A DNA stretch of 7,070 bases from an uncultured Lysobacteraceae bacterium (GCA_946480705.1 CAMLLF010000205.1:1-7070); one strand, 5' to 3'. Shown: positions 1 to 6,184, counted from the first letter of the stretch. Notes: generated by a model from the letters alone, not told the origin. Numbers and translations: made by a program.

Positions 1-1
1 G

Positions 2-1222
2 GGTGGCTTCGGCGGCCACGAGGACGAGCCGAACCTGGGCCTCGTACACATGGGTGGGCGCGTCTACGACCCGATGGCAGAGCGCTTCCTCAGCGTCGAT
101 CCGCTCGCAGCCCCCGGGGCGAACGGCTACAGCTACGCATCGAACAATCCGACCAGCCGCATCGACCCGGACGGCTTCGAGGATGAGGGCGCCGATGATG
201 GCTGGGCGCCGCCGCTGGCGTTGCCGACGCCACCGCCGCAGACCGGCCCCAACATGAGTTGCTGGCCAGGCAGTTGTGGCTCGCAGGGAGGCGAGAGCAG
301 CTACCAGACGATCTGCGACAGCCGCTGCCGCAAGTACATCCAGCGCGAGGAGCGTCGCAGGCGCGACGCGCAGATGCGCGCCGAATACCAGGCCGCGTAC
401 CTGGGCCATTCCATCGACTTGCGCGGATCGAAATCCGATGGCGCCACGGCGCCGAGTATCGCGCAGGGCGCGTCGACGTCGTCCTTTGCCGACGCGGGCG
501 TAGGCGGCATGAGCATGGGGCCGAACATGAGCACGGAACCCGATTGGGACGATGAAAACCATCACCCGATGGCGACCAGCCTGGGTGCCGGAAAGACATT
601 CAATGAGAACCTCGTGGATTCGGCCATTCTGGTCAGCGCGATTCCAACGCTTTCGGTCCAGACATTCTGGCTCGGCGGTGCAATCCGGGCAGGGCTGACG
701 TCACAGTGGGTCGCAACGGGGCCGGCGAGAATGGTCGCCAGCGGCGTTACCGGGGGGCTGACCAGTGGCGAATTCAACGCAGTCAGTCAATGGAAGCGCA
801 ACGGCGAGATCAACCCGAGGCAGCTTGCCTTCGCCACCGGAATGGGGACAGCCGGGTCAGTGCTTGGCACGTATCTGATGGCTCCGGGTGGAAAGTACGC
901 GTGGGACAAGGGCGCTTCGCTGGCCACCAACTGGGGCAACTTCGGCAAGTCGCAGATGTACTTCTTGTCCTTTTCACAAGGGAGTGCCGTGCTGGCCAAT
1001 GGCATCAACGGCAAACCCTTGTTTTCGGCCGGCGAACTCAAAGGATCGGCATACAGTTACGCCGGTTCGACAGGGCGAGCCGCATTCTTCAACTGGCTCG
1101 GGCCCCGGGTTCCCTGGCTCGCGGTGAGCACACCTGGGAACCAGCTGGTCAACAGTTTTCTCTTGAGCCCTCTTCAATCCAAGGCCATCCAGGATCTCGA
1201 GAAGGACTTTACGCCGCGCTGA
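2..1222 (+). CDS. Rhs-family polymorphic toxin, C-terminal part (5' end outside window)
   Basis: The frame is open from base 2, so the gene begins upstream; 406 residues are visible. Residues 1-59 are the end of the Rhs repeat-associated core: NLGLVHMGGRVYDP, then RFLSVDPL, the YASNNP box and the terminal DPDGF. In this family the core is an encapsulating shell, and everything after it is a variable effector tail delivered by a secretion system. The tail here (about 345 residues) starts with a Pro-rich linker, then four cysteines (87, 92, 105, 109), a basic RREERRRR-like helix, and from about residue 195 an alternating hydrophobic/glycine-rich stretch (for example SGVTGGLTSGEF and GMGTAGSVLGTYL) like those that insert in or cross membranes. 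I do not recognise the toxin activity. No credible immunity gene follows; a terminator lies 121 bases after the stop. The Rhs call is secure; the tail function is unknown. Confidence 0.9.
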   Translation, partial: GGFGGHEDEPNLGLVHMGGRVYDPMAERFLSVDPLAAPGANGYSYASNNPTSRIDPDGFEDEGADDGWAPPLALPTPPPQTGPNMSCWPGSCGSQGGESSYQTICDSRCRKYIQREERRRRDAQMRAEYQAAYLGHSIDLRGSKSDGATAPSIAQGASTSSFADAGVGGMSMGPNMSTEPDWDDENHHPMATSLGAGKTFNENLVDSAILVSAIPTLSVQTFWLGGAIRAGLTSQWVATGPARMVASGVTGGLTSGEFNAVSQWKRNGEINPRQLAFATGMGTAGSVLGTYLMAPGGKYAWDKGASLATNWGNFGKSQMYFLSFSQGSAVLANGINGKPLFSAGELKGSAYSYAGSTGRAAFFNWLGPRVPWLAVSTPGNQLVNSFLLSPLQSKAIQDLEKDFTPR

Positions 1223-1343
1223 TGTGCCGAGCGGGACGGCGTTGCCGCGTTGGCCTTCACGCGTGCCTGCCACGGTGCGCGGGCGGAGAAGGCGCCCCTC
1301 GGCGGGAAGCACGACTCCGCTCGATCCGAAGCACGGAACGCAG

Positions 1344-1369
1344 GAGCCCGGATCTGCCCGGGCTCTTTT
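1344..1369 (+). terminator. Rho-independent terminator after the left Rhs gene
   Basis: A perfect 8-base-pair stem, GAGCCCGG (1344-1351) against CCGGGCTC (1358-1365), with a 6-base loop ATCTGC, is followed at once by TTTTC (1366-1370). It lies 121 bases after the Rhs stop codon and before the esterase gene, so it most likely ends Rhs transcription and isolates the esterase. The T tract is short, which is common in high-GC genomes. Confidence 0.8.
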
Positions 1370-1413
1370 CGCGAGCTGGCGCAAAATGGGCGGGCCCTGT
1401 CGAGGAGGGGCAA

Positions 1414-1434
1414 GGATCAGCCAGCGCCTGATCC
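1414..1434. repeat. Short perfect inverted repeat, possible operator
   Basis: GGATCAG (1414-1420) and CTGATCC (1428-1434) form a perfect 7-base inverted repeat with a 7-base spacer, a geometry typical of dimeric regulator sites. It sits about 160 bases upstream of the esterase start and after the Rhs terminator. There is no T tract, so it is not a terminator. A 7-base repeat can arise by chance. Confidence 0.3.
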
Positions 1435-1591
1435 GGTCGGCGATCTGATCGCGTGCGCTCATCGGGTTCGGCAAGCCGACGTTTCCTCCATCCGGGGCGT
1501 TTCACGCGGAATGCACAGCGCTCAGGCGAGAAGATCCGAGCAGTGATGCCAAGGTACGGCACCGCTACGTTTTCCTCGCCAGGGACAGGCC

Positions 1592-2698
1592 ATGCGGCGT
1601 CGAGCAAGCACAAACGGATTGAAGGCCTGGCGCGCCTCGCTGCGTGCGTCGTTCAAGCTGGCTGGTGCGGCCGCGTCAGCCAGCCGGCGAATGACGTCCA
1701 CGGCGGTCGAAGGACTGAGTTCCCCTGCGAAGAAGCGAACCACGCGCAAAGGGACGAAGGCCAGGGCTAAACCCGCACCGAATTCCAACGTGCGCGACGC
1801 TCGCTCGCGCGCAACGAAGCGCGTTGCCGGGGGCACGGTGGCCCGTTTCCGCAATGCCTACGGTTCCCGGAGCTACATTCTGTTCCCCGCTGAGGAGAAG
1901 TCGACGTCGGCGGAGCGACCGCCGTTGATCGTCATGCTTCATGGATGCGGACAGAGTGCAGACCAGTTCGCTGAAACCACGCGGATGGCCAACCGTGCCG
2001 CCGCCTCTGGTTGCTGGTTAGTTTTTCCCGAGCAGAGCGACCGCAGTCACGCCGGGCGCTGCTGGCAATGGTTCGAGCCGGAACATCAGCGCCGCGACGC
2101 CGGTGAGCCCGCGATCCTCGCCGGCCTGGCGAAATCCATAGCCCGGCGGTTCAAGCTCGACACGAAACGTCTGTTCGTCGCCGGCCTGTCCGCCGGCGGC
2201 GCAATGGCGGTCGTCCTCGGCCGGACCTATCCCGACGTGTTCCGTGGCGTAGCGGCATACGCAGGAATGCCTTATGCCGCGGCGAGCAGCGCTGCTAGCG
2301 CCATGCTCGCGATGCGTGGCCGGACCACTGTGTCGAGCGAGCTGCGACGTCATGAGCCGCGTTCGGAGCGTCCGGTGCGTACCATCGTTTTTCACGGCAA
2401 TCGCGATCGTGTTGTCGCGCTCAGGAATGCGGATCGGGTCGTTGCCCAGGCGCTTGAACCCTTCGGTGAAACGAACCGGGAGGTAGAGCGCGGCCGGAGT
2501 GCGGGTCGAGCCTTCGAGCGAATTCGCTATGTGACTTCGCACGGAACGGTTGCCGTGGAGCAATGGACCGTTGCCGGAGGTTCGCACGCATGGAGTGGCG
2601 GAGCCGGCGGACGTTTCTCTGACCCGTCAGGGCCAGAGGCATCTCAAGCAATACTGGATTTCTTCATGGATGACGCAGTCGGGAAAGCTGTAGCCTGA
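1592..2698 (+). CDS. PHB depolymerase-family esterase (alpha/beta hydrolase)
   Basis: This is an intact 368-residue serine hydrolase of the poly(3-hydroxybutyrate) depolymerase/acetyl-xylan esterase-like family, which cleaves polyester or acyl-ester bonds. By eye the catalytic parts are: oxyanion loop MLHGCGQSADQF (residues 115-126), nucleophile box GLSAGG with Ser200, acid Asp272 in FHGNRDRVV, and His332 in GGSHAWSGG. The CWQWF motif (157-161) is also usual for the family. The ATG at 1592 is preceded by AGGGA at 1581-1585 with 6-base spacing, which supports this start. The first 85 residues are basic and low in complexity, with GLKAWRASL resembling the N-terminal segment of such depolymerases; there is no clear Sec signal peptide, so location is uncertain. 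The gene stands alone, with a terminator upstream and a convergent neighbour downstream. The natural substrate cannot be read from the sequence. Confidence 0.9.
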   Translation: MRRRASTNGLKAWRASLRASFKLAGAAASASRRMTSTAVEGLSSPAKKRTTRKGTKARAKPAPNSNVRDARSRATKRVAGGTVARFRNAYGSRSYILFPAEEKSTSAERPPLIVMLHGCGQSADQFAETTRMANRAAASGCWLVFPEQSDRSHAGRCWQWFEPEHQRRDAGEPAILAGLAKSIARRFKLDTKRLFVAGLSAGGAMAVVLGRTYPDVFRGVAAYAGMPYAAASSAASAMLAMRGRTTVSSELRRHEPRSERPVRTIVFHGNRDRVVALRNADRVVAQALEPFGETNREVERGRSAGRAFERIRYVTSHGTVAVEQWTVAGGSHAWSGGAGGRFSDPSGPEASQAILDFFMDDAVGKAVA

Positions 2699-2841
2699 AA
2701 GCCGGCACACCCGACGTGCATGCAGGGGATCAGCGCGGGTAGCACTGATACTTTCGGTGCGCGCAAACGCTGTCACATCTGCTCAGCATTGAGCGACGTT
2801 CCGGATCGCCGCCGCGAGAGGCACGCGCCGCCGCGCGAGAT

Positions 2842-3858
2842 TCATCCATCGAAGCCGCCGCGGAAGATCACGAGCCAGCTGTCGATGGCCGCGCTCGCCG
2901 TTTCGTAAGCGTAAGGGCCGGTCGCCGTGACGCGCATGGGAATGACGTCGCCTTGCGCGTCGTCGCGCACCAGCGCTATGACCTTGTAGCGCACCAGCGC
3001 TATGACCTTGTAGCGCACGCTGCCATGCGCGGGCAGGGTGGCCACGTCGTTCAAGGCGCCGCTGCCTTTCTCCGCGCAGATGCCCGAAGCGGCATCCAGA
3101 CACAGCCACAGCATTTGCGTCAGATCGAGCTGAGGCGGTACGGCGGCAGCGATGGTGATGTTGCCGGCGGTCTGGCTGCCGGTGTTATGGATCACGATGT
3201 CGTACTGCACGATCGCGCCGTAGGCGGCAAAGCCGCCGCGGTCGCCGATGCTGGCCGACAGCGCGACATCCAGCCGGTATTCGTAGCGACCGGGCGAGCT
3301 CGTCGTGCTGGTGCCGCCGGGGGTCGTCGCCGTCACGTCTACCGTGCCGAGGTTGCCGGAAGGTGCCGTTGCGACGAGGCTCGTCGGGCTATTCACTGTT
3401 ACGGAGGCCGCCGCGTTCGCGCCGAACTTCACGGTCGTCACGCCGCTCACGAAAGCGGTGCCGGTGATCGTGACAGCCGTGCCGCCCGCCATCGGTCCGA
3501 AAGCCGGCGACGGCGCAGTCACGCTCGGAATCGCGTAGATGCCGAAGGTGGGCGCGTTCGGCATCAGGCCGAGCACGTAGTTCGCGCCCGCATCGAGCGC
3601 ACCCAGCGTGAAGGGTAGTGGACTGCGGCCTCGCCCGGCGTGCGGCCGAGCGCGCCGGTCAGCATCGCGGCGTCGTTGATCCGGACAGCGCTGGCGTAGT
3701 TGCCGTTCGCATCCCAGTAGCGCGGCGACACAGCATCGACTAGGCCGCAGGCCGAAAGCATAAAGACCGGACCGGCGGCACCGAAGACCTTCAACCGCTG
3801 CCCGGCGAAACGACCACCGGCGTCGGCGTTATGGCGAAGGTCGGTGCGGCGGCTCGGC
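2842..3858 (-). pseudogene. Truncated surface protein remnant: MBG - IPT/TIG - DUF11-like domains
   Basis: Read on the minus strand in three frames, the pieces form one protein. PTFAITPTPVVVSPG (about 3850-3803) continues after one missing base as QRLKVFGAAGPV, down to LTGALGRTPGEAAVHY. After a second missing base near 3613-3616 it continues as FTLGALDAGANYVLGL, then NAPTFGIYA. This matches the MBG (Ig-like) domain pattern: xKVYGAxDP, GLxxx, GALxRxxGExxGxY, LxAxxNYxL. The last frame (3576-2842, 244 codons from an internal ATG) holds an IPT/TIG domain (about residues 16-98: PSPAFG, GGTAVTITGTAF, VKFG) and a DUF11-like beta domain (about 101-235: YDIVIHNTGSQTAGN), ending in IFRGGFDG and TGA. 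No start codon or signal peptide exists; the homology begins just after the upstream gene stops. It is therefore the 3' piece of a larger secreted or adhesin-like protein, functional only if the frameshifts are read errors and the start is elsewhere. Confidence 0.7.
2965..3018. repeat. 24-bp perfect tandem duplication inside the surface-protein remnant
   Basis: Two identical adjacent 24-base units (2965-2988 and 2989-3012, beginning GCGCACCAGCGC on the plus strand) are followed by the first six bases of a third (3013-3018). On the minus strand the repeat adds eight residues in frame, VRYKVIAL twice, inside the DUF11-like beta domain. The lack of any difference between copies points to a recent slippage or an assembly duplication. 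Confidence 0.9.
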
Positions 3859-3885
3859 AGGGCCATGCCGAATCGGTGCGGAGAT

Positions 3886-4607
3886 TCAGAACCGCTCGTT
3901 CACCGGCAAGTAGCGCCATTGCCCGACGGGCAACTTGCCCATGGATATACGCCCGATGCGAATACGCTTGACCGCCAGAGGCGTCAGCCCGACCTGGGCG
4001 CACATCGCGCGCAATTGACCGGGCTGCGGCGCCTTGATCGCGAAACGCAGGCGGTTTTCGCTCTGCCAGCTGGCCTTGCAGGGCGCAATTGGCCAACCAC
4101 CAAAACTCAGTCCTGATTGAGCAGTGTGAGACCGCCCGGCATCAGCTCGCCGCTGACTTCGACGACATACTCTTGCTCGATCTTGAGTGTTTCCTCAATC
4201 AATCGCCGGGAAACGCGCCAATCCTGCGTGAGCACGGTCAGACCGCTGCTGTCGGACTCGAGTTCCAGGGGAATAGTCAACTTATGGAAATGACGTTTTA
4301 GTGCGCGGACACCCGAATTGTCGTCGGCGCTGCGCGTATCCAGCGAAATCTTCTGCGACGCAAGATCCGCGCCTTCACCGGCACCTGCGCCCTCGGGCTT
4401 GTGTAACAGAATGGTCGCAGGTTGCACGGCATCCAGGCTGGCTGCCGGGTACAGACTGACGATATTGTCGGAGACCTTGAATTGCGGCTCCTCGACCGTG
4501 CAGCCATCGACGCTGACCCAGCCGTTTTCTATGTATTGCTCGGCTTCGCTGCGAGAGCAGCCGATCAGCGCCGCAAGACGCTTGGAAAGACGAACGGGTT
4601 CGGTCAT
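3886..4607 (-). pseudogene. S4-domain RNA pseudouridine synthase family protein, one frameshift
   Basis: The protein starts MTEPVRLSKRLAALIG with an N-terminal S4 RNA-binding domain (residues 5-48: CSRSEAEQYIENGWVSVDG), then the RsuA/RluB/E/F-type domain. The frame stops after LTLLNQD (stop 4107-4109), but a shifted frame continues exactly with GLSFGGWPIAPCKASW, ENRLRFAIK, QPGQLRAMCAQVGL, KRIRIGRISMGKLPVGQWRY and ends at 3886. Restoring one base between 4113 and 4114 gives 240 residues. The family modifies uridine in rRNA. However, the usual catalytic GRLD aligns by eye with LELE (residues 114-117), so the nucleophilic aspartate appears replaced by glutamate; xanthomonad relatives, as I recall, share a divergent motif here. 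The ATG at 4607 is chosen over the GTG at 4670 because homology starts at once; its ribosome site is weak. The frameshift may be an error, in which case the gene is intact. Confidence 0.8.
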
Positions 4608-4666
4608 TAGAGTGCGCCGTCGGATTTCGAAGCGGCCATTGTAAGCGGCGTGCATCGACGCGACTC

Positions 4667-4944
4667 TCACGCGACAGCGAGGAGGTCCGACGTGAGCAGG
4701 TATCCTTTGAAATTCAATGACGTGTGAATGCTGTCACCGTTGGAATTGACAGCATTGCCGCGCATGACAGGGTTACTGCGCTTCAGCCGGGCGACACCGA
4801 GTAGCCCATCGAGAAAGTCTTCTGCTCGTCCCAGGCGATTTTCGGGACGGTCGTCTCAGGAGAGTCAACATCGCGAACGACCGGCAGGCCACTGCACTGC
4901 TTGGCGACACTGGAGAGGCTGTGATCCTGCTGCAGCTTAGCCAC
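4667..4944 (-). pseudogene. Unrecognised small protein in the peptide locus, one frameshift
   Basis: From a GTG at 4944-4942 (overlapping the stop of the upstream gene by eight bases) the frame reads AKLQQDHSLSSVAKQ, then GLPVVRDVDSPETTVPKIAW and DEQ. As written it continues to a TGA at 4783 (53 residues). Restoring one base near 4819-4824 (GAGCAGAAGAC to GAGCAGGAAGAC) instead gives DEQEDFLDGLLGVARLKRSN, and later SLNFKGYLLTSDLLAVA, with a stop at 4667: 92 residues in all. Composition in both parts looks coding, with balanced residues and mostly G/C third positions. The coupling to the upstream gene suggests the same operon. It could instead be the C-terminal part of the upstream membrane protein after another one-base slip near 4943. 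I do not recognise a family. Confidence 0.4.
4727..4756. repeat. Perfect 10-bp inverted repeat with 10-bp spacer
   Basis: AATGCTGTCA (4727-4736) and TGACAGCATT (4747-4756) are exact reverse complements separated by 10 bases. There is no T tract on either side, so it is not a classical terminator. It falls inside the proposed 92-residue reading frame but 3' of its shorter, uncorrected version. It may be an RNA hairpin, an operator upstream of the S4-domain gene (about 120 bases from that start), or chance. Confidence 0.5.
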
Positions 4945-5479
4945 CCAGCGTCAGCGCCTGCGGCAAGCCGACCAGGGGCTGCACAGCGACCGGCCCGGCG
5001 AACAAGGCGAAGGCGCAGAACATGAGCAAGGTGCCGGCAGCGTATCGGCGCAGCGCGCGCGACGGCGTCACGGTCAGTAGCCGTCAAAACGCAGGAACGG
5101 ATTCAGGGTCACGACGATCGACACCAGGGTGGCCACGATGGCCAGTCCCAAGGGATCAACGGCCGGCTCAGCCGCGTGATCAGAGGGGCTTGTCGAACAG
5201 GCGACCGGAAAGACGGTTGCAACCAGTCCAGCCGGCAACAGCTAGCCGGTGATCACGCTGCATAACTGCGTCGATGCTCAGCGCCTCGGCGCGCCCGGCG
5301 TTCACGCGTGCGACGATGCCGTCGAGATCGGCGCCAGCGTCTATTGCTTCGAGCAGGCGGGCCTTCGCCGCCGAGGCATGGAAAGCAAGTTCACCGATGC
5401 ACACGCAGAACTGCCGGCCCGCCTCGGGATGATCGCCCGGCGCGAGCTTGAGCGCGCCGCTGAGGTAATAGAGTTCCAC
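4937..5479 (-). pseudogene. PqqD-like / M50-like membrane protein of the peptide locus, frameshifted
   Basis: Three frame segments follow one another. (1) A GTG at 5479, with GAGAG at 5489-5485, starts ELYYLSGALKLAPGDHPEAG, FCVCIGELAFHASAAKARLL, EAIDAGADLDGIVARV and LSIDAVMQ. The pattern of a short beta element, helix, then LxGIVARV resembles the PqqD-like leader-recognition fold; in this frame it runs on to a TGA at 5180. (2) Near 5230-5255 the frame shifts to LPAGLVATVFPVA, then DPLGLAIVATLVSIVVTLN and PFLRFDGY, stopping at 5074. The hydrophobic helix followed by NPFLRFDGY is the hallmark of the M50 site-2-protease-like proteins found in peptide-maturation clusters. (3) After one missing base near 5077, TVTPSRALRRYAAG and a second membrane helix (TLLMFCAFALFAG) end at 4937. 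No HExxH zinc motif is present, so it is an internally deleted remnant, a non-catalytic relative, or two or three small genes. It lies 55 bases after the A2 core. Confidence 0.45.
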
Positions 5480-5533
5480 GCATGCTCTCGCAAACGGCAG
5501 CGAGCGGCGGCTGCGGCCCGCTACAGACGATGA

Positions 5534-5623
5534 TTACCGGGCGTCGTTGTTGCAGCCGTACAGGATGCACTCGCAGCAGACGTAGGCCTGCGTGCCGGCG
5601 CCGGCGAAGGCAGTCGTCTCCAG
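5534..5623 (-). pseudogene. Precursor peptide A2, core half (separated from its leader)
   Basis: On the minus strand, CTG at 5623 begins LETTAFAGAGTQAY, then VCCECILYGCNNDAR and a TAA at 5536-5534. It has no start codon or leader in this orientation. It parallels the end of precursor A1: LE at the same place, a Gly/Ala zone (AFAGAG against ALAPGG), an aromatic residue, then CCEC, four residues and Cys. The matching start and leader lie in the opposite orientation at 5690-5770. CTGGA at the edge of both pieces joins them in frame as ELEERL-ETTAFAGAG, giving a 55-residue peptide. The likely role is a secreted, Cys-rich modified peptide cut at the Gly-rich site; the modification is unknown. Confidence 0.6.
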
Positions 5624-5772
5624 GGTTGCACGCGGTTCGCGCGGCCGGCCTGGTCGCGCGATGTCCCCTTGCATTGAGAGATCACTGCCATGTTCCGCGT
5701 TTCGATTCCGGCGTCGCCGGCTCTGGGCGGCGGCGCCGAGTTCTGTCTGTCCGAGCTTGAAGAGCGCCTGGA
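5619..5772. other. Probable 142-bp inverted segment splitting precursor A2
   Basis: TCCAGG (5619-5624) and CCTGGA (5767-5772) are 6-base inverted repeats. The 142 bases between them (5625-5766) carry a ribosome site, an ATG and the leader of A2 on the plus strand, while the A2 core and all of A1 are on the minus strand. Flipping this segment restores, on the minus strand, the order A1 stop, about 75 bases of spacer, GAGAG ribosome site, ATG, leader, core and TAA, with no frameshift at the joint. I infer an inversion; a reader could equally suspect an assembly chimera. Confidence 0.55.
5690..5770 (+). pseudogene. Precursor peptide A2, start and leader half (inverted)
   Basis: An ATG at 5690, preceded by GAGAG (5676-5680, 9-base spacing), encodes MFRVSIPASPALGGG, then AEFCLSELEERL. 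The segment EFCLSELEERL is almost identical to the A1 leader EFCLTELEERLE on the opposite strand, although the codons differ in several third positions, as expected for true homologous coding sequence. Beyond 5770 the plus-strand frame runs antisense through A1 (DRSGFAAVRCRR and so on) and has no Cys-rich core, so the true continuation is taken to be the core at 5623-5534. Between them the two halves make one peptide gene. Confidence 0.6.
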
Positions 5773-5776
5773 CCGG

Positions 5777-5907
5777 TCAGGCTTCGCCGCAGTACGTTGC
5801 CGACGCATTCGCAGCAATACAACTGCTCCGGCGATTCGCCGCCCGGCGCCAGCGCGGCCATTTCAAGACGTTCTTCGAGTTCGGGTCAGGCAAAATTCTT
5901 CCGGCAT
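5777..5907 (-). pseudogene. Precursor peptide A1 of a RiPP-like system, two one-base frameshifts
   Basis: The ATG at 5907 follows GGAG (5919-5916) with 8-base spacing. It reads MPEEFCLT; as written it then meets a stop after 14 residues. Removing one C from the ACCC run at 5886-5883 restores ELEERLEMAALAPGG, then ESPEQLYCCECVGN. Removing G5795 then gives YCGEA and a TGA at 5779-5777, for 42 residues. Both corrections are supported by A2, which shares the leader EFCLxELEERLE and the exact Cys spacing CCxCx4C. Without the second correction the frame runs past the core with no nearby stop. The leader resembles double-glycine leaders, with a likely cut after APGG. The peptide is probably matured by a partner enzyme and exported; product class unknown. 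If the indels are read errors the gene is intact. Confidence 0.6.
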
Positions 5908-6158
5908 TGACGCATCTCCGTAGTGGACAAGGTGCCGACTGCATGCTTGTGAAGCGGTGGATCTATCCGACAAAAAGACAACGGAAAAGTAGGAGCGGGG
6001 AGACGACAGGAACGCGTGTGCTTGGTTCAGCGCTTGCGCCGGGCTTTGCGCGTCCCATCAATGTGCTATGGGATCTGGGATTTCCGCCATCCCGACCTTC
6101 GGTCACCTGGCTTACGCCCACCTTGTGCACCTCTGTGGCGAACTACCATAGACAAGAC
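5908..6158. other. Upstream region of the peptide operon
   Basis: About 250 bases between the A1 start and the hairpin after the right Rhs gene. Frames across it are not convincing as genes. The promoter for A1 should lie here on the minus strand: a T-rich patch, TTGTCTTTTTGTCGGATAGA read on the minus strand (about 5982-5963), is the most AT-rich stretch and could hold it, but the match to sigma-70 boxes is poor. Confidence 0.35.
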
Positions 6159-6184
6159 CTCCTCCCCCAGCGAAGGGGGAGGAG
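6159..6184 (-). terminator. Strong GC hairpin just after the right Rhs gene
   Basis: CTCCTCCCCC (6159-6168) and GGGGGAGGAG (6175-6184) form a perfect 10-base-pair stem with a 6-base loop, 13 bases beyond the Rhs stop codon. On the minus strand it is followed only by GTCTTGTC, so the T tract is weak. It may work as a terminator or be a REP-type intergenic palindrome; hairpins of this CCCCC/GGGGG kind are common between genes in high-GC proteobacteria. Confidence 0.6.

Larger units (their letters stand above)
1223..1591. other. Intergenic region between Rhs and esterase genes
   Basis: Apart from the terminator and the inverted repeat at 1414-1434, I see no gene here. The open frames that cross it have arginine- and serine-rich compositions typical of non-coding high-GC DNA, and none has a good ribosome binding site. 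An Rhs immunity gene would normally sit here; none is visible. The esterase promoter is presumably in the second half, but no convincing -35/-10 pair could be picked by eye. Confidence 0.6.

Noticed and set aside
706..1431. Long plus-strand open frame of 241 codons overlapping the left Rhs tail
   Set aside because: It is an out-of-frame shadow of the Rhs gene, and its Arg/Gln/Gly-rich composition is not protein-like.
1224..1546. Small plus-strand frames after the left Rhs gene as candidate immunity genes
   Set aside because: Compositions rich in Arg, Ser and Pro, no ribosome sites, and the terminator at 1344-1369 sits inside them.
2018..2587. Minus-strand open frame of 189 codons
   Set aside because: It lies wholly antisense to the esterase, whose catalytic motifs fix the true frame.
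2965..3018. Possible CRISPR-like or satellite repeat
   Set aside because: Only two adjacent 24-base units with no spacers; it is an in-frame coding duplication.
4773..5087. Minus-strand open frame of 104 codons
   Set aside because: Arg/Ala-rich; the membrane helix and the DEQ-containing protein are encoded in the other frames of the same strand.
5771..5923. Independent plus-strand peptide continuing from the A2 leader
   Set aside because: Beyond residue 27 it is antisense to A1 and has no Cys-rich core; joining to the minus-strand core explains both halves better.
5955..5995. Sigma-70 promoter for precursor A1
   Set aside because: TTGTCT is a fair -35 box, but no -10 box lies at suitable spacing, so only the region is noted.
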